Notes: generated from the letters alone by a model not told the origin. A stretch of 64,000 nt of DNA from Phragmites australis (GCF_958298935.1 NC_084928.1:17577501-17641500), one strand, 5' to 3'. Shown: positions 23,164 to 35,393, counted from the first letter of the stretch. Translations and numbers: made by a program.

Positions 23164-24951
23164 TGTAAGATCTAGAAATAATGACTAAAGGGAAGGTGAA
23201 TAGGTACCTCATAAATTTCTTTCGAAACTGATGACTTTATCATATTATGGTTATCCAACGTACTTCAAAATTAAAGCGGAAGTAAAACTAGAGAGAAATA
23301 AGTTGCTATAGAAATAACAAAGAAAGAATGACTCTCATGGTTGGAATTGAATATTAGGTTCCATTGAAACCCAATCCATACGTCATCGCACACAAAAACT
23401 TGCAACTTGAAAAACGAACACTTAGATCCAAACAGATAGACTCCGGGTTGATGATTTAGAAGAAAAGGAATTCAAGACTCACTTATATATATTTGTATGT
23501 GAATTTTATATCTCTGGCAACAAGAAGAACAGCTTCAACAAGAGATAAAATTTGAGTCTTTAAATCAAAAATGAAAATAGCAACAAAAACAGAAAATTTC
23601 GCAAAGCAACGAAGTCAATAGAAGGAGACTAGAAGGAGATAAACGCAAGCATGAGAGAAAACTTAATCTTCATTACTTGCATAGTTTAGCCATATTTTCG
23701 GTAGACTATAAAGTATTTTGCTCACAAAAACTCTCACCTAATACATTGGCTAAGCTATCGTCTCTCTCCTCTAAATCCTAAGCACTCAAACTCAAATGGC
23801 TGGCTCTACCTCTCCCAATAGCTCTACCGCTCTATTTATAGACCTTGGAAGCTTCTTTGGATGCCAAATTTCCTTATTCCTAAAATACTTCTCTCTTGTA
23901 GTACACTCCTACCCAGCACCGAGGATATTTTGGTCCATTTTCTCCTCTATTCATCGGACAACCATGGCGCTTTCATGACTTTCCTTCTATAGTTTTGAGG
24001 CCAAAGCGCGAAACTGCCTCGCATGCCTCTCAAAGCGTGACTCACTAGTACTTGCTTTCACCTCAAGCAAGCATCCCGATATCGACACGTGTACAATGTA
24101 TTGTGATTTTGATCACCAGCAAATCCCTTCCGCTCCTAATCCCTCGGACCGCCTTGTCACTTGCACCAGTATCCTATTCGCTTGATTTTGTCAACACGTC
24201 ATATTCATCCATCTTCTCATGCTTTGCTTGACATCGATGTGCATAGCTAGGATCAGCCTTGAATCCGCCTAGCCTCCTTGATCATCTGGCATCAAGCACC
24301 CCACTTAGCCCCGATCATCCCATTGTCGAGCGCCAAGTCACATCCATCACCTGCACAACATGAGATAAGCAAACGCATATCTCCAACTCCATTATAGATT
24401 AGTCACAATCAAAATCCTCAGTCGAAAGAACATCTTAAAGAAAACGTGAACACTAGATGTTCCGGTGTTCAATCCTCCTTAGCGCCAGACCATTCGGCAT
24501 GTTCAAGTCACCAGACTGGCCATTTTGCAACCTCTCTGCAAATATTAGTCTTGTGTTCATTTCACCCCATCACTGGACCATCCGACAAGTGCAAGTCTAC
24601 TAGAGCCAATCTGCAACCTCTCTGGAACAAATGTTCCAGCATGCACTGATGCCCAATGCCGAACCATCCAGCGTGTACTTCAACTTTTTCTTCTGAGTTG
24701 ACATGCTTTAGCGTGAATCATCGGACCATCCGGCGTGTTCAATTTCCGAAGCGCCGGATCATCTGTCATGTACAATTTTCCTGGCACAAAGATAAAACAC
24801 TCCAACTTTATTTCTCTCTGCAACTTTGGTTGTTCATGATGATAATTGTAGTACGTAAATATGTTCATGCAATCCAACTAATCATCAAACCAAAATAAAC
24901 CTTGGAATCACTCATCACATATAAACTAAGGCATATTTCAACTTTTTCTCA
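23164..24951 (-). repeat. 3' LTR of a SIRE/Maximus-like Ty1/copia element, reverse
   Basis: On the - strand it begins TGAGAAAAAGTTGAAATATG directly after a purine tract (AAAGGGGGACAT near 24952-24963) and ends CTAGATCTTACA, giving 1788 bases. In the middle (24460-24780) are repeats of the type GACCATCCGGCGTGTTC. No PBS follows its outer end, so it is the 3' LTR. The 5 bases outside it are TCTCA; the partner at the other end of the element is lost. Family by recalled features only. Confidence 0.6.
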
Positions 24952-25700
24952 ATGTCCCCCTTTATGAGTGCATTGACAGCTCTCAAAGAATAAAGATTTT
25001 GGTTTGAAGAAATCCAACAAGAGAAGCTCATCCAAGTGACTAAAAACTCAATAAAGAGTAGAAAATATCACTTGGCATTAAAAGGATTGCAGAAGCCCAA
25101 AGAAAGGCAAAGAAAAGCTCAATGCAATGCACCCCTGGATGAATACACAGTTTCATTATGCAAGATTCTTCTTTTTGATTTAGTTCATATTTTCTCCCCT
25201 TTTGGCAATTCAAGCATCAAGGACAAAACATAATGCAATGCATGAACATGCAATCCTAATGTGCTTTCACAAGTATACCACAAAGAATTTGCCAAAGCTA
25301 GAAACGTCAAAGGGCTATGGAGAGTAGAAAGTGGAGCTCACTATTGCACAAAGGCTCAAACAGATATAGTGTCACAAGAATATGAATCACACAAGCTAAA
25401 CTGGAAGAATTGTTGGCTCATTTAAGTTGACATAGCCGAATCACGATAAAAGTAATCACCACATAAGTATCCACTCGTGCTGAGGCAAGACAAGCATTAA
25501 GGGCTAGCAAACTTTAATCTCAAACTAAGCAGGCAAGCATTCATAATAGTAGGCTTAGCAAACGTTCACATATGGAACCAAGACTTAATTAGATCAAGCA
25601 ACTAAAGCGATTAATCATTTAGGCACATTTCTTTGTAATTCACTTTATCCTCTCATGTTAACTTGAACTACCATCGGTTCACTTTTTTGGCATACCACAT
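24952..25700 (-). mobile_element. Internal remnant of the SIRE-like copia (left part)
   Basis: Noncoding 3' internal sequence before the purine tract, with a second purine-rich stretch (AAAAGGGGAGAAAA on the - strand near 25190). No pol is readable. It is cut at 25700 by the Tat element and resumes at 37878. Confidence 0.5.
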
Positions 25701-26529
25701 TGTTTGAGCAAGAGTTCATCTTACCTCATCAAGTGCGGCGAGAGTTTCTTCTAAGGAGGAGACAAAGTTTAAGAGGAAGGAACACCACAAATGTATTGAT
25801 AGTAAAAATATGGATTGGGCTAGGGGGAGTATCACATGAAGACTTGTGATTGTACTCCTCCATGCTGTGTTGAGCGTGTCCCCCTACTCAGGTGACCATG
25901 GCCCCTTATTTATAGGGTTGGGCATAGCTTAGCGTACAAGTTACCGCTATGTGTAAAATATCCATAATCTAGCCGAGTTACATGGCCTTATCCTAGATAA
26001 AAACAATTACTCTACATAGAAGATAAATATCTACCATGGTAATTATTGGGGTGCCTGTACCCAGAGGGGTGAGCCGGTTGCCAATTGTGGCCCAGCACTG
26101 TGATGTCAGAGATGTCAGGATAACCTCTATTGTACTGGGGTGTCAGGACGTCGCCCACTAGCCTATGTAATTAATGGTGGTCACTTCCTTGCAGTCAAAG
26201 GATGACCGGTGTTCCTCTCTTGGCCGATCTTTTGGAGGCCCGATGGCATACCCCGTAGCCTTTGGGAAGCTTGCCCAAGCCCTAGACACGGGGGCTCCAA
26301 GGGGAGGCATGGCTCTGGGAGACAGAGGCCTCGGGAGGCATGGCTCTGGGAGTTGGAGGTTTCGAGAGGCATGGCTACGGGAGATGGAGGCTTTGGGAGC
26401 CATGGCTCTTGGAGGTGGTTACTCCAAAGCCCAGAAGTGAAAAAGCGGCCTTTGGGAGGCGTGAGCCCATGGGCATGGGCTAGCGAAGCCAAGGGACCGT
26501 TGGGGGTCCTTAACAACGACCCCCCAACA
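25701..26529 (-). repeat. 3' LTR of the Tat element
   Basis: 829 bases, starting TGTTGGGG and ending CTCAAACA on the - strand, matching 37186-37872, with about 140 bases more. The TATA-like CTATAAATAA (- strand, about 25905-25915) precedes the likely start site. The purine-rich GAGGGGCTAC lies just inside, at 26530-26540. Confidence 0.85.
25905..25915 (-). promoter_or_regulatory. TATA box in the Tat LTR
   Basis: On the - strand CTATAAATAAGG. The same box is kept in the related LTR at about 63203-63212. Confidence 0.5.
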
Positions 26530-26601
26530 GTAGCCCCTCGCGAGACCGGCCAGCGGAGCGGTCGGGCCTGCGGTTCTTTCGGAGCAGGGCCTCCTTCAGT
26601 C

Positions 26602-26677
26602 CATGGCTTGCTGTTGATGGCTCATGGTCCCTAATATCGCATGGCTTGCTGTTGATGGCTCATGGTCCCTAATATCG
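26602..26677 (+). repeat. Perfect 38-bp tandem duplication
   Basis: Two identical copies of a unit starting CATGGCTTGCTGTTGATGGC and ending CTAATATCG, followed by a partial third copy. Located between the 3' LTR and the antisense ORF; noncoding. Confidence 0.85.
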
Positions 26678-26932
26678 CATGGCTTGCTTGGGAAGATTCG
26701 ACCCACTTGATCTGAACGGTCTGTTCGATGACGCTGGTGACAAGGGGCATTGAATGCGCCCTGTGTGAAGGGCGTGACTACACCTTGTCAGGTGGATGTG
26801 GGATGCATGGCTTCCAGTGTTTAGGGGGTCGTGGGGGGCGGTTTCGCTTCCCCATGATCGTGGCTGGCAGGCCAAGGGATAGGGCATACGCTCATTTTTC
26901 TAGGTGGGGGGGTGGTAATCTCTCCCTTACCT

Positions 26933-26938
26933 TTATAA
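26933..26938 (+). promoter_or_regulatory. TATA-like box before the antisense ORF
   Basis: TTTATAAGG, about 155 bases before the ATG at 27091, on the strand opposite to gag-pol. It could drive separate transcription of the antisense ORF. Suggested by position only. Confidence 0.35.
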
Positions 26939-27090
26939 GGGGAGGGATTACCCTGAGCGGCCTTTTCGCCTGTGCCTTGTTCTCGTCTGCCCTTTGCCTC
27001 CAGTTGTGCTTGCTTTGTGCGTGTGTCTGTCGATTGCTGCTCTTCTTTCTTCTCCACCGTCCAGCGCCTTTCGTCGTCTTCCTGTGATCT

Positions 27091-29836
27091 GTATGGCTGG
27101 CTCGAGTGCCCTGGGTGGAGTAGGAACACTAGCGGCAAGCAAAACCACCAACGGTGCCCTTAGGTGGCGTCGGTTCACCTGTTGTTGATGGGGCCGCCGC
27201 CTTGGGTGGAGCTCCATCACGCCAACAGGAGTCATCCCTAGCAGACCACCGTTCTAGGGGTGTCTGCCATCGATGATGAGGAGTTTGACTGGATGATTAG
27301 GGACGGGAAGATTCCCTCCAGAGCCGTCGTTCAGCCTCCACTGGACGAGGAGGTCCCGGAGCGTCTAGCCCACGAAGTCGTGGTGTTCGAGGCTTTCTTC
27401 GAAGCAGGCCTGGGCTTCCCATCGTCCTGCTGCTAGAGGAGGTGATCCACCACTACTATGTGAAGCTTCCGCAGCTCCATGCCCACGCCATCGCCCGCCT
27501 AGCCACCTTTGAGTGGACCATGCAGGCGGAGGGGTGCGAAGGGAGGGTGGACTTCGTCACGACCCTCCACTTCCCCAGTTGTTAGCCGAAGATGATCAAC
27601 GGCGAGAGGACGAAGAGGCCCTCAGCTTCGGCAGCATTACTTTCCAGATACGACCGCAGTACGCGATGCCTTCTCGGTGATGGCTACTAATGATCAGTGG
27701 TATACCGGCTGGTTGCAGTAGTGGTTCTACTACAACATTAGCCTCCACAAACTAAGATATTGCGTATGTCCCGGAGCTGGAGACGGGGATCACGGACGAC
27801 CAGTTCACTTCATAGTTGGCCCTTCTCCAGAGGGTGGTTGAAAGAATGAGTATGCATGATCTCGTGGAGGAGTTCACTATGTTGCGTATTTGGCCCCTTC
27901 AGATGGGCTGGGACTGCGCCATCGAGCAAGGTGTGGAAGAGTGGCCGAGGGTGTACTCCGCCCCACCCCCCCCCCCCGTCAGCTCTGGTGAGTCCATTTT
28001 TTGTCTGGTTTTTGATTCGTAGATATGAGCTGCCTTTTTCTTTTAGAGAGCTGTCTCCTGTTGGAGCACGTGGCGGAGATCGCAGAGGTGATCCTGGGCC
28101 AACCTACTCACACGGAGCGGGAGCAGCAGGTGGTTCTAACATAGAGTTGGGAGCGGTACAACCGCGTGTGCTTTTATCTTGGAGTGGGGCTGCCAGGAAA
28201 CGAGCTTGTGCCGCTCCCGCGATCCGTGCGAAGCTGCTCTGGGCCCGATAGCCTTCTGTCTACGAAGGTTCTCATACTGGCAAGATGGCTGAGTCATCTG
28301 AGGTGCCGTTGGTCTGCAGGAAGCGTCAGAGGCGGGCCGAGAGCACGGGTGACCTGCCCGGAGGTGAGGGTCAGCTCGACAGTGGTGACCAGGGGAAGGG
28401 TCTGGCTTCTCCGAACATTGCTGGCCATGACCAGAGCCAGAGAGGAGGCATGGCCTCTGTGGAATACGATTTTGGGTTTTCTAGTTCGAACATTGATGAC
28501 GTTATGGGCCCTTCTATGAGAGGGCTTGGGGGACTTGTTGAGGCGTTGTTGCTTCGTTAGCTATATTCTGTTTGGGTCATGCACCGAGATCTTTGACCTT
28601 GTGTTTCATGGTATTTTGCAGTGACCGCTGAGGTGCATGTGTCTTCGACTCCCCTATCGGAGGTTGGGGAGCTTCAGCATGAGTCGGGGACTGCTTTGGA
28701 GGTGTCCCCGAAGGCTGCCTTGGGGTACGTGGCCTCGTCTCCATGGAGCCCCGAGTCGGCTAGTGACTTGGCACGGGTGGCCGGTGTTGGGGGCACTTTG
28801 CCCTCCATCGGGGCACCTTCCACAACGGCCGAGGGGGGCCCTGGCCTTGGTGTAGTGACTTTGGATGACTTCATGCTGCGCCTAGAGGCATCAAGGGCCT
28901 TCGTCGCGGCCTCCTCTCTTCTCCAGAGTGGAGAGGTCGAGCAATTGTTGGCCCAGCGCCCTTTGGAGGAAGTGGAGGCACGTCTGGTAGCGGCGGCCCT
29001 GCAGGTTAGTGGTTTAGTCATGATTTACCAGGAGTGTTTGATTCTGAGTAGCTTATTTTGTCCTTTTTCTTTTTCTGTTGTGCCTTGTAGCAAGTAATTT
29101 TGATGAGGGCATTGGAAGATGGGGGGCTCTAGGCCTTTGCCAAGGCCCGTGACGAGGTTGACGGCCTTCATCAAGCCTTGGAGGAGGCCCGGAAGCCAGT
29201 GGAGTCTTTGGAGGGTTGTCTTCAGGGGGAGATGGCGCTCCGTGAGTGTGAGGAGGGTCTCCGGCGGGAGGAGTCTTTGAAGCGGGAGCGCGCGGAAGCT
29301 GAGGTGCGGAAGGCTACCGAAGACCTTCAGGAGGCCAGGGAGTTCGCTGATGCGACCAATGCGGCCCGGGTATCAGCCGAAGGTGATGTTGAGACCCTTC
29401 GAGCCGTGGTGGGTGAGGTGCAGCGAGAGCTGGAGGAGGCTCAGGCATCGAAGGGGCACTGCACTCGGAGTGCCAACGGTTAGCTGCACTTGCATCGGAG
29501 GTTGCCCGGATCACCTTTGACGCCCTAAGCGGCCTTGGGGCCAGGTTTCCACCACTCCCCTCCGATTCAGAGGCATCGGTGATGCTGCTCTTCTAGCTTT
29601 GGTCTGCTGTGAAGGTCATGGTTAGGACTGCGGAGGCATACGCGAGGTCTAGCGCATGCGTGGCCGCGAGGTTCCAGCTGACCCTGCTACACCAAGTGGG
29701 GGTTGGTCCTCTCGAATTACTGGAGCAGCTGGTGCCGGACCCTATGATCGAAGGTTTTCGGCCCAAGGCACCTTCGGTTGAGATCCACGCGGCTCTGGAG
29801 AACTTCCATCATAACTTGTGGGCAAGGCACAGCTGA
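27091..29836 (+). pseudogene. Antisense ORF of the Tat element (putative gypsy-type transposon domain), spliced
   Basis: Coding sense is opposite to the host element. ATG 27091 starts MAGSSALGGVGTLAASKTT. Then DDEEFDWMIRDGKIPSRAV and VVVFEAFFEAGLGFPSS (about 27265-27425) and YYVKLPQLHAHAIARLATFEW resemble the Pfam family called putative gypsy type transposon (Transposase_28). The middle (28285-29010) is Ser/Gly-rich. The C-terminal part (29130-29490) is a charged coiled coil, ending with RFQLTLLHQVGVGPLELLEQ (29659 on). Likely introns are 28006-28047 (GTGAGT...TTTTAG) and 29005-29090 (GTTAGT...TTGTAG), and perhaps one ending at 28620. Frameshifts and stops, including at a poly-C run near 27970, break the first third. 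Role unknown; Tat elements often carry such ORFs. Confidence 0.65.
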
Positions 29837-30995
29837 GGCATGACGCTACGCTACATGGCAGGTCAGGTGACTCCAGGTGCCTTGGGAGGTCTTTGTCTGG
29901 GTTCTTCGTCAGGAAGTCCGGCCCCTCATCCGAAGCCTGAAGGTGCGCCGCGACACACTAGAGGCCCCTCGGTTCGCGTCGTTGCCTAGCAGGATCAGTC
30001 TTTGTGTGTGGATGCCACAGAGGTGTAGCTCTGTTGCAAGCTGTCTGTTTTTTGCTTTCTTTCTTTCCGAAGGGGGGTCAAAGTCTTAGAATGTTGACTA
30101 CCCCCTTCCGGTTTATGTATTTGGGCTTTTTTTTATATAAATGGAGTCATGTCTGCCTTCTTGTGGTTCGTCTGTGTTGTTTTCGAGTGTTTGTGCCTTT
30201 GAGGCAAATTGGAGTCCGATCTGTGTGTATAGGTGCAGCGGCCTGAAGCCGGAGGGGGTATCGCTCATATCCGGGATGGTGCCTCCGGGGAGGGATCGAG
30301 TGTGTCCGGAGCGTCCAGGCCCACTCCGTCTGTCCGACGGCGGAGTTGCTTTGTTATGCCTGTGATTTTGAGGGGCGCGTGGATCCGAAGGTGGCCGCCG
30401 ATGTCTTGGTCAAGGTCGAGCCGGAGGACCCCCTTGTATCTAGCCTGAATGTATGTTTTGTTGTAAAGGACGACTGGAGTGTGGCTTGAAGAGCCCGAGA
30501 GGTTGCCGGTTCACGCTTCTTCCAACGACTCGTATCCCTTCCCAGCGGGCCCTTCGTCTTACCGAGGCTGAGGGGATTTGTGTCGACCCCCTGTGGACAG
30601 TTACCTGGCTCAATCCTCCAGGTCCCATGGTGTTTCTAGGTAGTGTGGCAATCGAGCGCCCTCGTGCTGCCGTAGTGTTCCGGGGAGGCGTAATAGGTTA
30701 GCAAGTTTGCTAGGCATAGATTCGATGTACAGCGGTCAGCTAAGTGCAGACTCTTTGTATGCTGTGTATGAATAAACTTGCGTTGTGTTAGCTTTGTTTT
30801 TATAATTTATCGCATCAATGCTTTGTTATCGTATTGACGTTTCACCTGTGCCCCCTATCCCAGCCCCTTCACATTTTGCGCCTTGTTACTGGTCATGGGG
30901 TGCGAGATCCGAGGAGTACAGCATAGCGTTTGGTGTGAGCAGGGAAGATACCGGAGGGGTGAGATGATTTTGGCGCAGACTTTTAGTCTCCAAGG
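29837..30995 (+). other. 3' flank of the antisense ORF
   Basis: No supported domain. Short open frames on both strands have GC-rich composition like the antisense ORF and may include decayed 3' coding sequence, for example around 30340-30440. A long T-rich stretch near 30125-30140 would suit the end of a transcript. No terminator can be defined. Confidence 0.3.
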
Positions 30996-31045
30996 TGCCG
31001 GAGGATCAATACTTTGTATGAATCCTTGTTCGCATCGAGGCTAAG

Positions 31046-31460
31046 CCTTCAAGATTATGGGGACGTTATCCCTTTGCCACGTACGTCAGCCAGTCCTTAA
31101 AGATGACAGAGGGTCTAATGCCTATCCGGTACAGAGGCAATGCCTTCAAGATGCCGAAGCGGTCTTTGCCTCTCCACCACTTAGGTTAGCTAGACCTTAA
31201 AGATGGCAAAGTGATATATGCCAGTCTAGCACGGAGGCTTAAGCCTTCAAGATGCTGGAGCGGTCTTTGCCTCTCCACCACGTAGGTCAGCGAGGCCTTA
31301 AAGATGGCAGAGGGATATACTTCTCTGGCACAGAGGCACTGCCTTCAAGATGCTGAAGGGATTTTGTTCTCTTGGCACGGAGACAGTACCTTCAATATGC
31401 CGAAGGGTTTTACCCCTTCAGCACGGAGGCAGTGCCTTTAGGATGTCGGAGGGTCTTAGT
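31046..31460 (+). repeat. ~48-bp tandem repeat array between pol and the antisense ORF
   Basis: Nine units start with CCTTCAAGATG or CCTTAAAGATG, at 31046, 31095, 31143, 31195, 31243, 31296, 31342, 31389 and 31435. The two unit types alternate in the first six. Each carries a CCGAAGGG-like block and a CCACCACGGAGGC-like block. Noncoding in all frames. Confidence 0.8.
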
Positions 31461-31619
31461 AGGCTCTGTGCGGGTTTGTTTTTGCGGGGTAGGTGTTTTC
31501 TAGGAGGTGATACCTCTAGGTAAGGTGGTTATTTGTGGGTAGGTAATATATGGTTTTATTTGTTTTTTGGTCCTTTGGAGAGGGCGGAGTATGGGGGCCC
31601 CTACAAATAGTATTTGCGT

Positions 31620-32720
31620 AGGGTCTTCGCGTTCCAACTGTGTGGTAGGGGGTTCCTTTTGCGTCGGCCAGGCGGTAGGAGCCTGGTCTATTAGACCTGA
31701 GGACTAGGTATGTGCCTTCCTATTTGTTGTGCAGTTTTCTTGGAGCCAAGACACGTCGACGTACTAGATCGCTAGGTTTCAAGTTTCGTGGTGCAACCTT
31801 TGGATCATACCATGCCTTGGTTTTCGCGATGTAGTGGTCGAGGTTCTGGACAGCATGGAGCCACATTCCTTCGGTGAGATTGAGGGAGAGTTCTCTTGTG
31901 CCAGTAGTTTGTGGGAGCTGTACCCAGAGCGACCATCCCTTGACCTCGGTGGAGGTCATGGCTTCGTCGCCATATAGGAGGCGGAAAGGGGTGAACCCTG
32001 TGGCTCGCGTGATAGTGGTGCGGAGGGACCATAAAACCTTGGGGAGTTCCTCGACCCACAGGCCTCAAGCTAGGCCGACAAGTCGGCGGTTTAAGCCAGA
32101 GAGAATGCTGTCGTTGGCCCAATCGACAGCCCATTGGACTGAGGATGTCGAACTAGCGAAGCATAATTCGATGCCGAGGTCGTCGCAAAATTGTCTGAAA
32201 GGCTAGGAGTCGAATTGTGTGGCGTTGTCGACCGTGAGCTGTTGTGGGACGCCAAAGTGGCAGATTATGTTTTTCTAGAAGAATTTCTAGACATTCTTTG
32301 ATGTGATCATCGTGAGAGGTTCGGCCTCGATCCATTTGGAGAAGTACTCCAATGCTACCACCGCGTACTTAAGGTTGCCTTTGGCACGAGGGAATGGGCC
32401 GATTAGGTCCATGCCCCAACAAGCCAGGGGCCAGATGAGAGTGATTGGGTGTAGGGGAGCCAGGGGCTGATGGCTTCGTCATCCCATCCATAGGCATCCT
32501 TGGTAGGTGCGGACGAGGTCTTCTGCATCGAACATGATTGTAGGCCAGTAGAGCCCCTAGTGGAGGGCCTTGCCAGCTAGGGCGCGAGGCGCCAAATGGT
32601 TGCCGCAAAGGCCCTCATGTATCTCTCGGATGCGGTTGGCCCCTTCTTGTCTGGCGATGCAGTGAAGGAGGGGAGTTAGACACCTGTTTTGTAAAGGGCA
32701 CCTTCTATGAGATGGTAGCC
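31620..32720 (-). pseudogene. Integrase of the Tat element
   Basis: On the - strand, from 32700: a zinc region (IREIHEGLCGNH), then the core with GMDLIGPFPRAKGNLKYAVV, YFSKWIEAEPL, VPQQLTVDNATQFDS, NRRLVGLA, ATGFTPFRLLYGDEA (about 31960-32000), and the C-terminal WYDPKVAPRNLKPSDLVRRRVL. Asp residues are present in GMDLIGP and VDNATQF, but the Glu context (EELPKVLWSLRTT) is shifted by stops and frame changes. It would insert the cDNA copy into the genome. Confidence 0.75.
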
Positions 32721-33108
32721 CCTAGCACGATGCTGAATGCAGCAGAGCACAGCTGGGTAGCCTAGCTCTTCTGTTCCACTGAGGAAGGATAAGAGGGGAG
32801 TTCTCCAGTCGATGGTTTCGAGGGGAGGATGGTGGCGGCCATCTAGTCAAGAGTTTTAGCAGCCGGCTGTTGTAGAGTCTCGAGGAAGGTGCCCAATGGT
32901 GGGTCTTTGCCCTTGGCAGCAGCTTTTGCCAAGGTGTCTGCCTGGCCATTATCCACTCATGGTATGTTGCGTATTGATATGCCGCAGAAGGGTGCTTCGG
33001 CTTTGTAAATGGCTTCGAGGTATCTTTCCATGTTCAGATGTTGAACTTGGAAGCATTTATCGATGTGGCTGGCGACGATATGAGAGTCGGTCCAGATGAT
33101 GACTCTAG

Positions 33109-33537
33109 CTACCCCCATGCTCGGTCCTTCCGGAGGCCCAAGAGGACGGCTTCGTACTCGGCTATATTGTTAATTGTCTTGAAATCTAGACGAGCAGCGA
33201 ACTGGACCTGCTGGCCTGTGGGGGAGATGAGGATCGCGCCTGCTTTGGCGCCCATGGAGCCATATGCTCCGTCGGGGTAGATAGTCCAGATATCTTGGGG
33301 AGGGGTAGTGGTGGGTTCGTGGGCACCGGAGTCCATTCGGCTATAAAGTCTGCCAAGATTTGGGATTTGATAGTGGTGCGGGCCACAAACCTTACCATGA
33401 AGGGAGCTAGCTCTACCGCCCATTTGCCGATGCGTCTTTATCGCCTCCTGGTTGCAAAACATATCGCCAAGTGGGTATGAGGTTGGGACAGTGATGTCGT
33501 AGGCAAGGAAGTAGTGCCGGAGTTTGCGTGAGGCCAC
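33109..33537 (-). pseudogene. RNase H of the Tat element
   Basis: The clearest part is IWTIYPDGAYGSMGAKAGAI followed by LISPTGQQVQFAARLDFKT and NNIAEYEAVLLGLR. The DGA, Glu (AEYEA) and spacing match the RNase H fold of Tat elements, which carry a second, cellular-type RNase H. Upstream on the - strand, YDITVPTSYPLGDMF belongs to the connection region. Confidence 0.75.
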
Positions 33538-33559
33538 CAGTAAGGCGTATGCAATTTTT

Positions 33560-34660
33560 TCGAGCTCATTGTAGCACGTCTTGGCTCCGACTAAGGCCTC
33601 CGAGACATAGAGTATGGCCTTCTGAGTAGAGTGATTGTCACTCTTCTCCTCCTGTACCAGGCAACGCTGACAGCAGTGGCAGAGACGGATAGGTACTGGA
33701 GTAGCCCTTCACCGAGGAGGGGCATTGCGAGTGTTTCAAGGCGGGAAAGGTGGGTCTTAAGGGCCTCGAATGCCGCCTGGCACTCTAGAGTCCAGCTGAA
33801 CAGTTCAGAGCCCCTCAGCATTTTGAAGAAGGGAGGCTATGCTCGGCAGATTTGGCGAGGAAGCAACTGAGGGCTGTGAGGCGGCCGGCCAAGCATTGTA
33901 CTTCTTTTTGATTGGTAGGAGGTGACATCTCTACAATGGCACGAATCTTGTCGGGGTTAGCCTTGATGCCTCTCTGGGAGATGAGATATCCGAGCATTTT
34001 TCCCGCCTTGGCACCGAATACGCATTTCCCGGGTTCGGCCGTATGCCTACAGCCCGGAGGCTATCAAACATTTCTTGCAGGTCGGCGACGTTGTTGGTTT
34101 CGAGTCAGCTTTTTACCATGATATTGTCCACGTAGGCTTCGACATTACATGCCAGTTGCTGTTGCAGTACCTTGTGCACTAGGCGAGAGAAGGTGGCCCC
34201 AGCATTTCGAAGACTAAAGGCATTCAGATGTAGTAGTATACCCCGAAGGGGCTAATGAAGCGGGTCTTGCTCTCCTCCTTTATCGCCATCCACACCTGGT
34301 GGTCTACGAAGCTCAGCAGTTCGCAGCCAGCGGTGCAATCTACTAGCTGGTCGATGCGAGGAAGAAGGTGTGGGTCCCGAGGGTACACTTGGTTTGCGAT
34401 GTGAAACTGATGCACATATGCCACTTTCCGCTGTGTTTCTTGACCAGGACGGTATTGGAGAGCCAATTGGAGTGGATTACCTCTCGGATAACACTGGCCT
34501 TCAGTAGCTTCTGGGCCTCCTCTTTTGCGGCCTCTGCTCACTCGGGGGAGAGTTTGCGAAGCCCCTGGCGTACGAGACGGGCCTTCGGGTTGACCTGGAG
34601 AGAGTGTACGATAGTACAGCGGTTGACTCCTGGGAGGTCCTGTGGTGACCATGTGAATGT
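33560..34660 (-). pseudogene. Reverse transcriptase of the Tat element
   Basis: On the - strand: LLPRIDQLVDCTAGCELLSF (about 34310-34370), EESKTRFISPFGVYYY (34227-34280), NAFSLRNAGATFSRLVHKVL, then the catalytic box AYVDNIMVKS near 34107-34136, where the usual YVDD reads YVDN. The thumb (LGYLISQRGIKANPDKIRAI at 33900-33997) and connection (CQAAFEALKTHLSRL) follow. The second Asp is essential for polymerisation, so this copy should be inactive even without its frameshifts. Confidence 0.8.
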
Positions 34661-34667
34661 GTTGAGG

Positions 34668-35393
34668 TTACCCTGTAGGACGGCCAGGAGCTGGGCTTTC
34701 TGCTCGGAGGTGAGGTCTACCCCTATTTGGAAGGCCCGGTCGGGTTGGTTTGGGTGTATAGGGACACGCTTTATGTCTCCCTCTGGTTGTTTCCTCGGAG
34801 GGCCGTGGTGCCCAGGATATGCTGACGGCGGGTCCTTGGAGCCCTCCTGGGTTACTGCATGGATGTGGTGACCGGGGAGTGGACCTAGCCAGGTCTTGGT
34901 CGTGGTGGATAGCTATCAGTCCCTGGGGTCCAGGCATTTTCAAGCAGAGGTAATTGTGATGGGGTAGGGCTCCGAATTTTTTCAGGGTTCCTCGTCCCAG
35001 AATGACATTGTAGGCATAAGGTACATCCACAACGTTGAAGGTGATTACTTCTGTTCGTGCTGCGGGGCTTTCGCCGAAGATGATTAGGAGTTCTATCTGG
35101 CCTAGGGCATCGAGGGGGGCCGCATTGAATCCCTGGAGGGGTCTGTGGCCTGGCGAGAGCAGACTCCATGGGATTCGGAGCTGGTCGGAGGCATGTATGA
35201 ATAGGAGGTCCGCCGAGCTGCCTCCTTCGACCAATATTCGCTGGACCTCGACTTCGGCGATGTTGGCTAAGATGACCAAGGGATTAGAATGGAGAAATTT
35301 CACCCCCTCGGAGTCGTCGATGGTGAATGTCACGGGGCCGTCGGTCCATTTGAGGGATTGTCGATGGATGCTGGTTTCTCCAATGTGATACAC
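34668..35393 (-). pseudogene. Protease region of the Tat element
   Basis: A 241-codon open stretch. ITFTIDDSEGVKF-like and LVEGGSSADLLFI mark the retropepsin site, with Glu where the catalytic Asp is expected (LVDxGSSADxLF). VPYAYNVILGRGTLKKFGA is the conserved C-terminal flap-side block. The rest is a linker with many Pro and Arg, frameshifted toward RT. Length and order fit Tat polyproteins. Confidence 0.75.

Noticed and set aside
26158..26634. Several GC-rich open frames of 80-140 codons on both strands
   Set aside because: They fall in the Tat LTR and its edge. The length comes from GGAGGC/GGGAG repeats, not from coding.
31046..31460. Regular repeats with similar spacing, like a CRISPR array
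   Set aside because: Units are degenerate throughout with no conserved repeat/unique spacer pattern, and the context is a plant retrotransposon.
34368..34871. 167-codon forward open frame
   Set aside because: Antisense to Tat RT and protease, which have clear motifs on the - strand.
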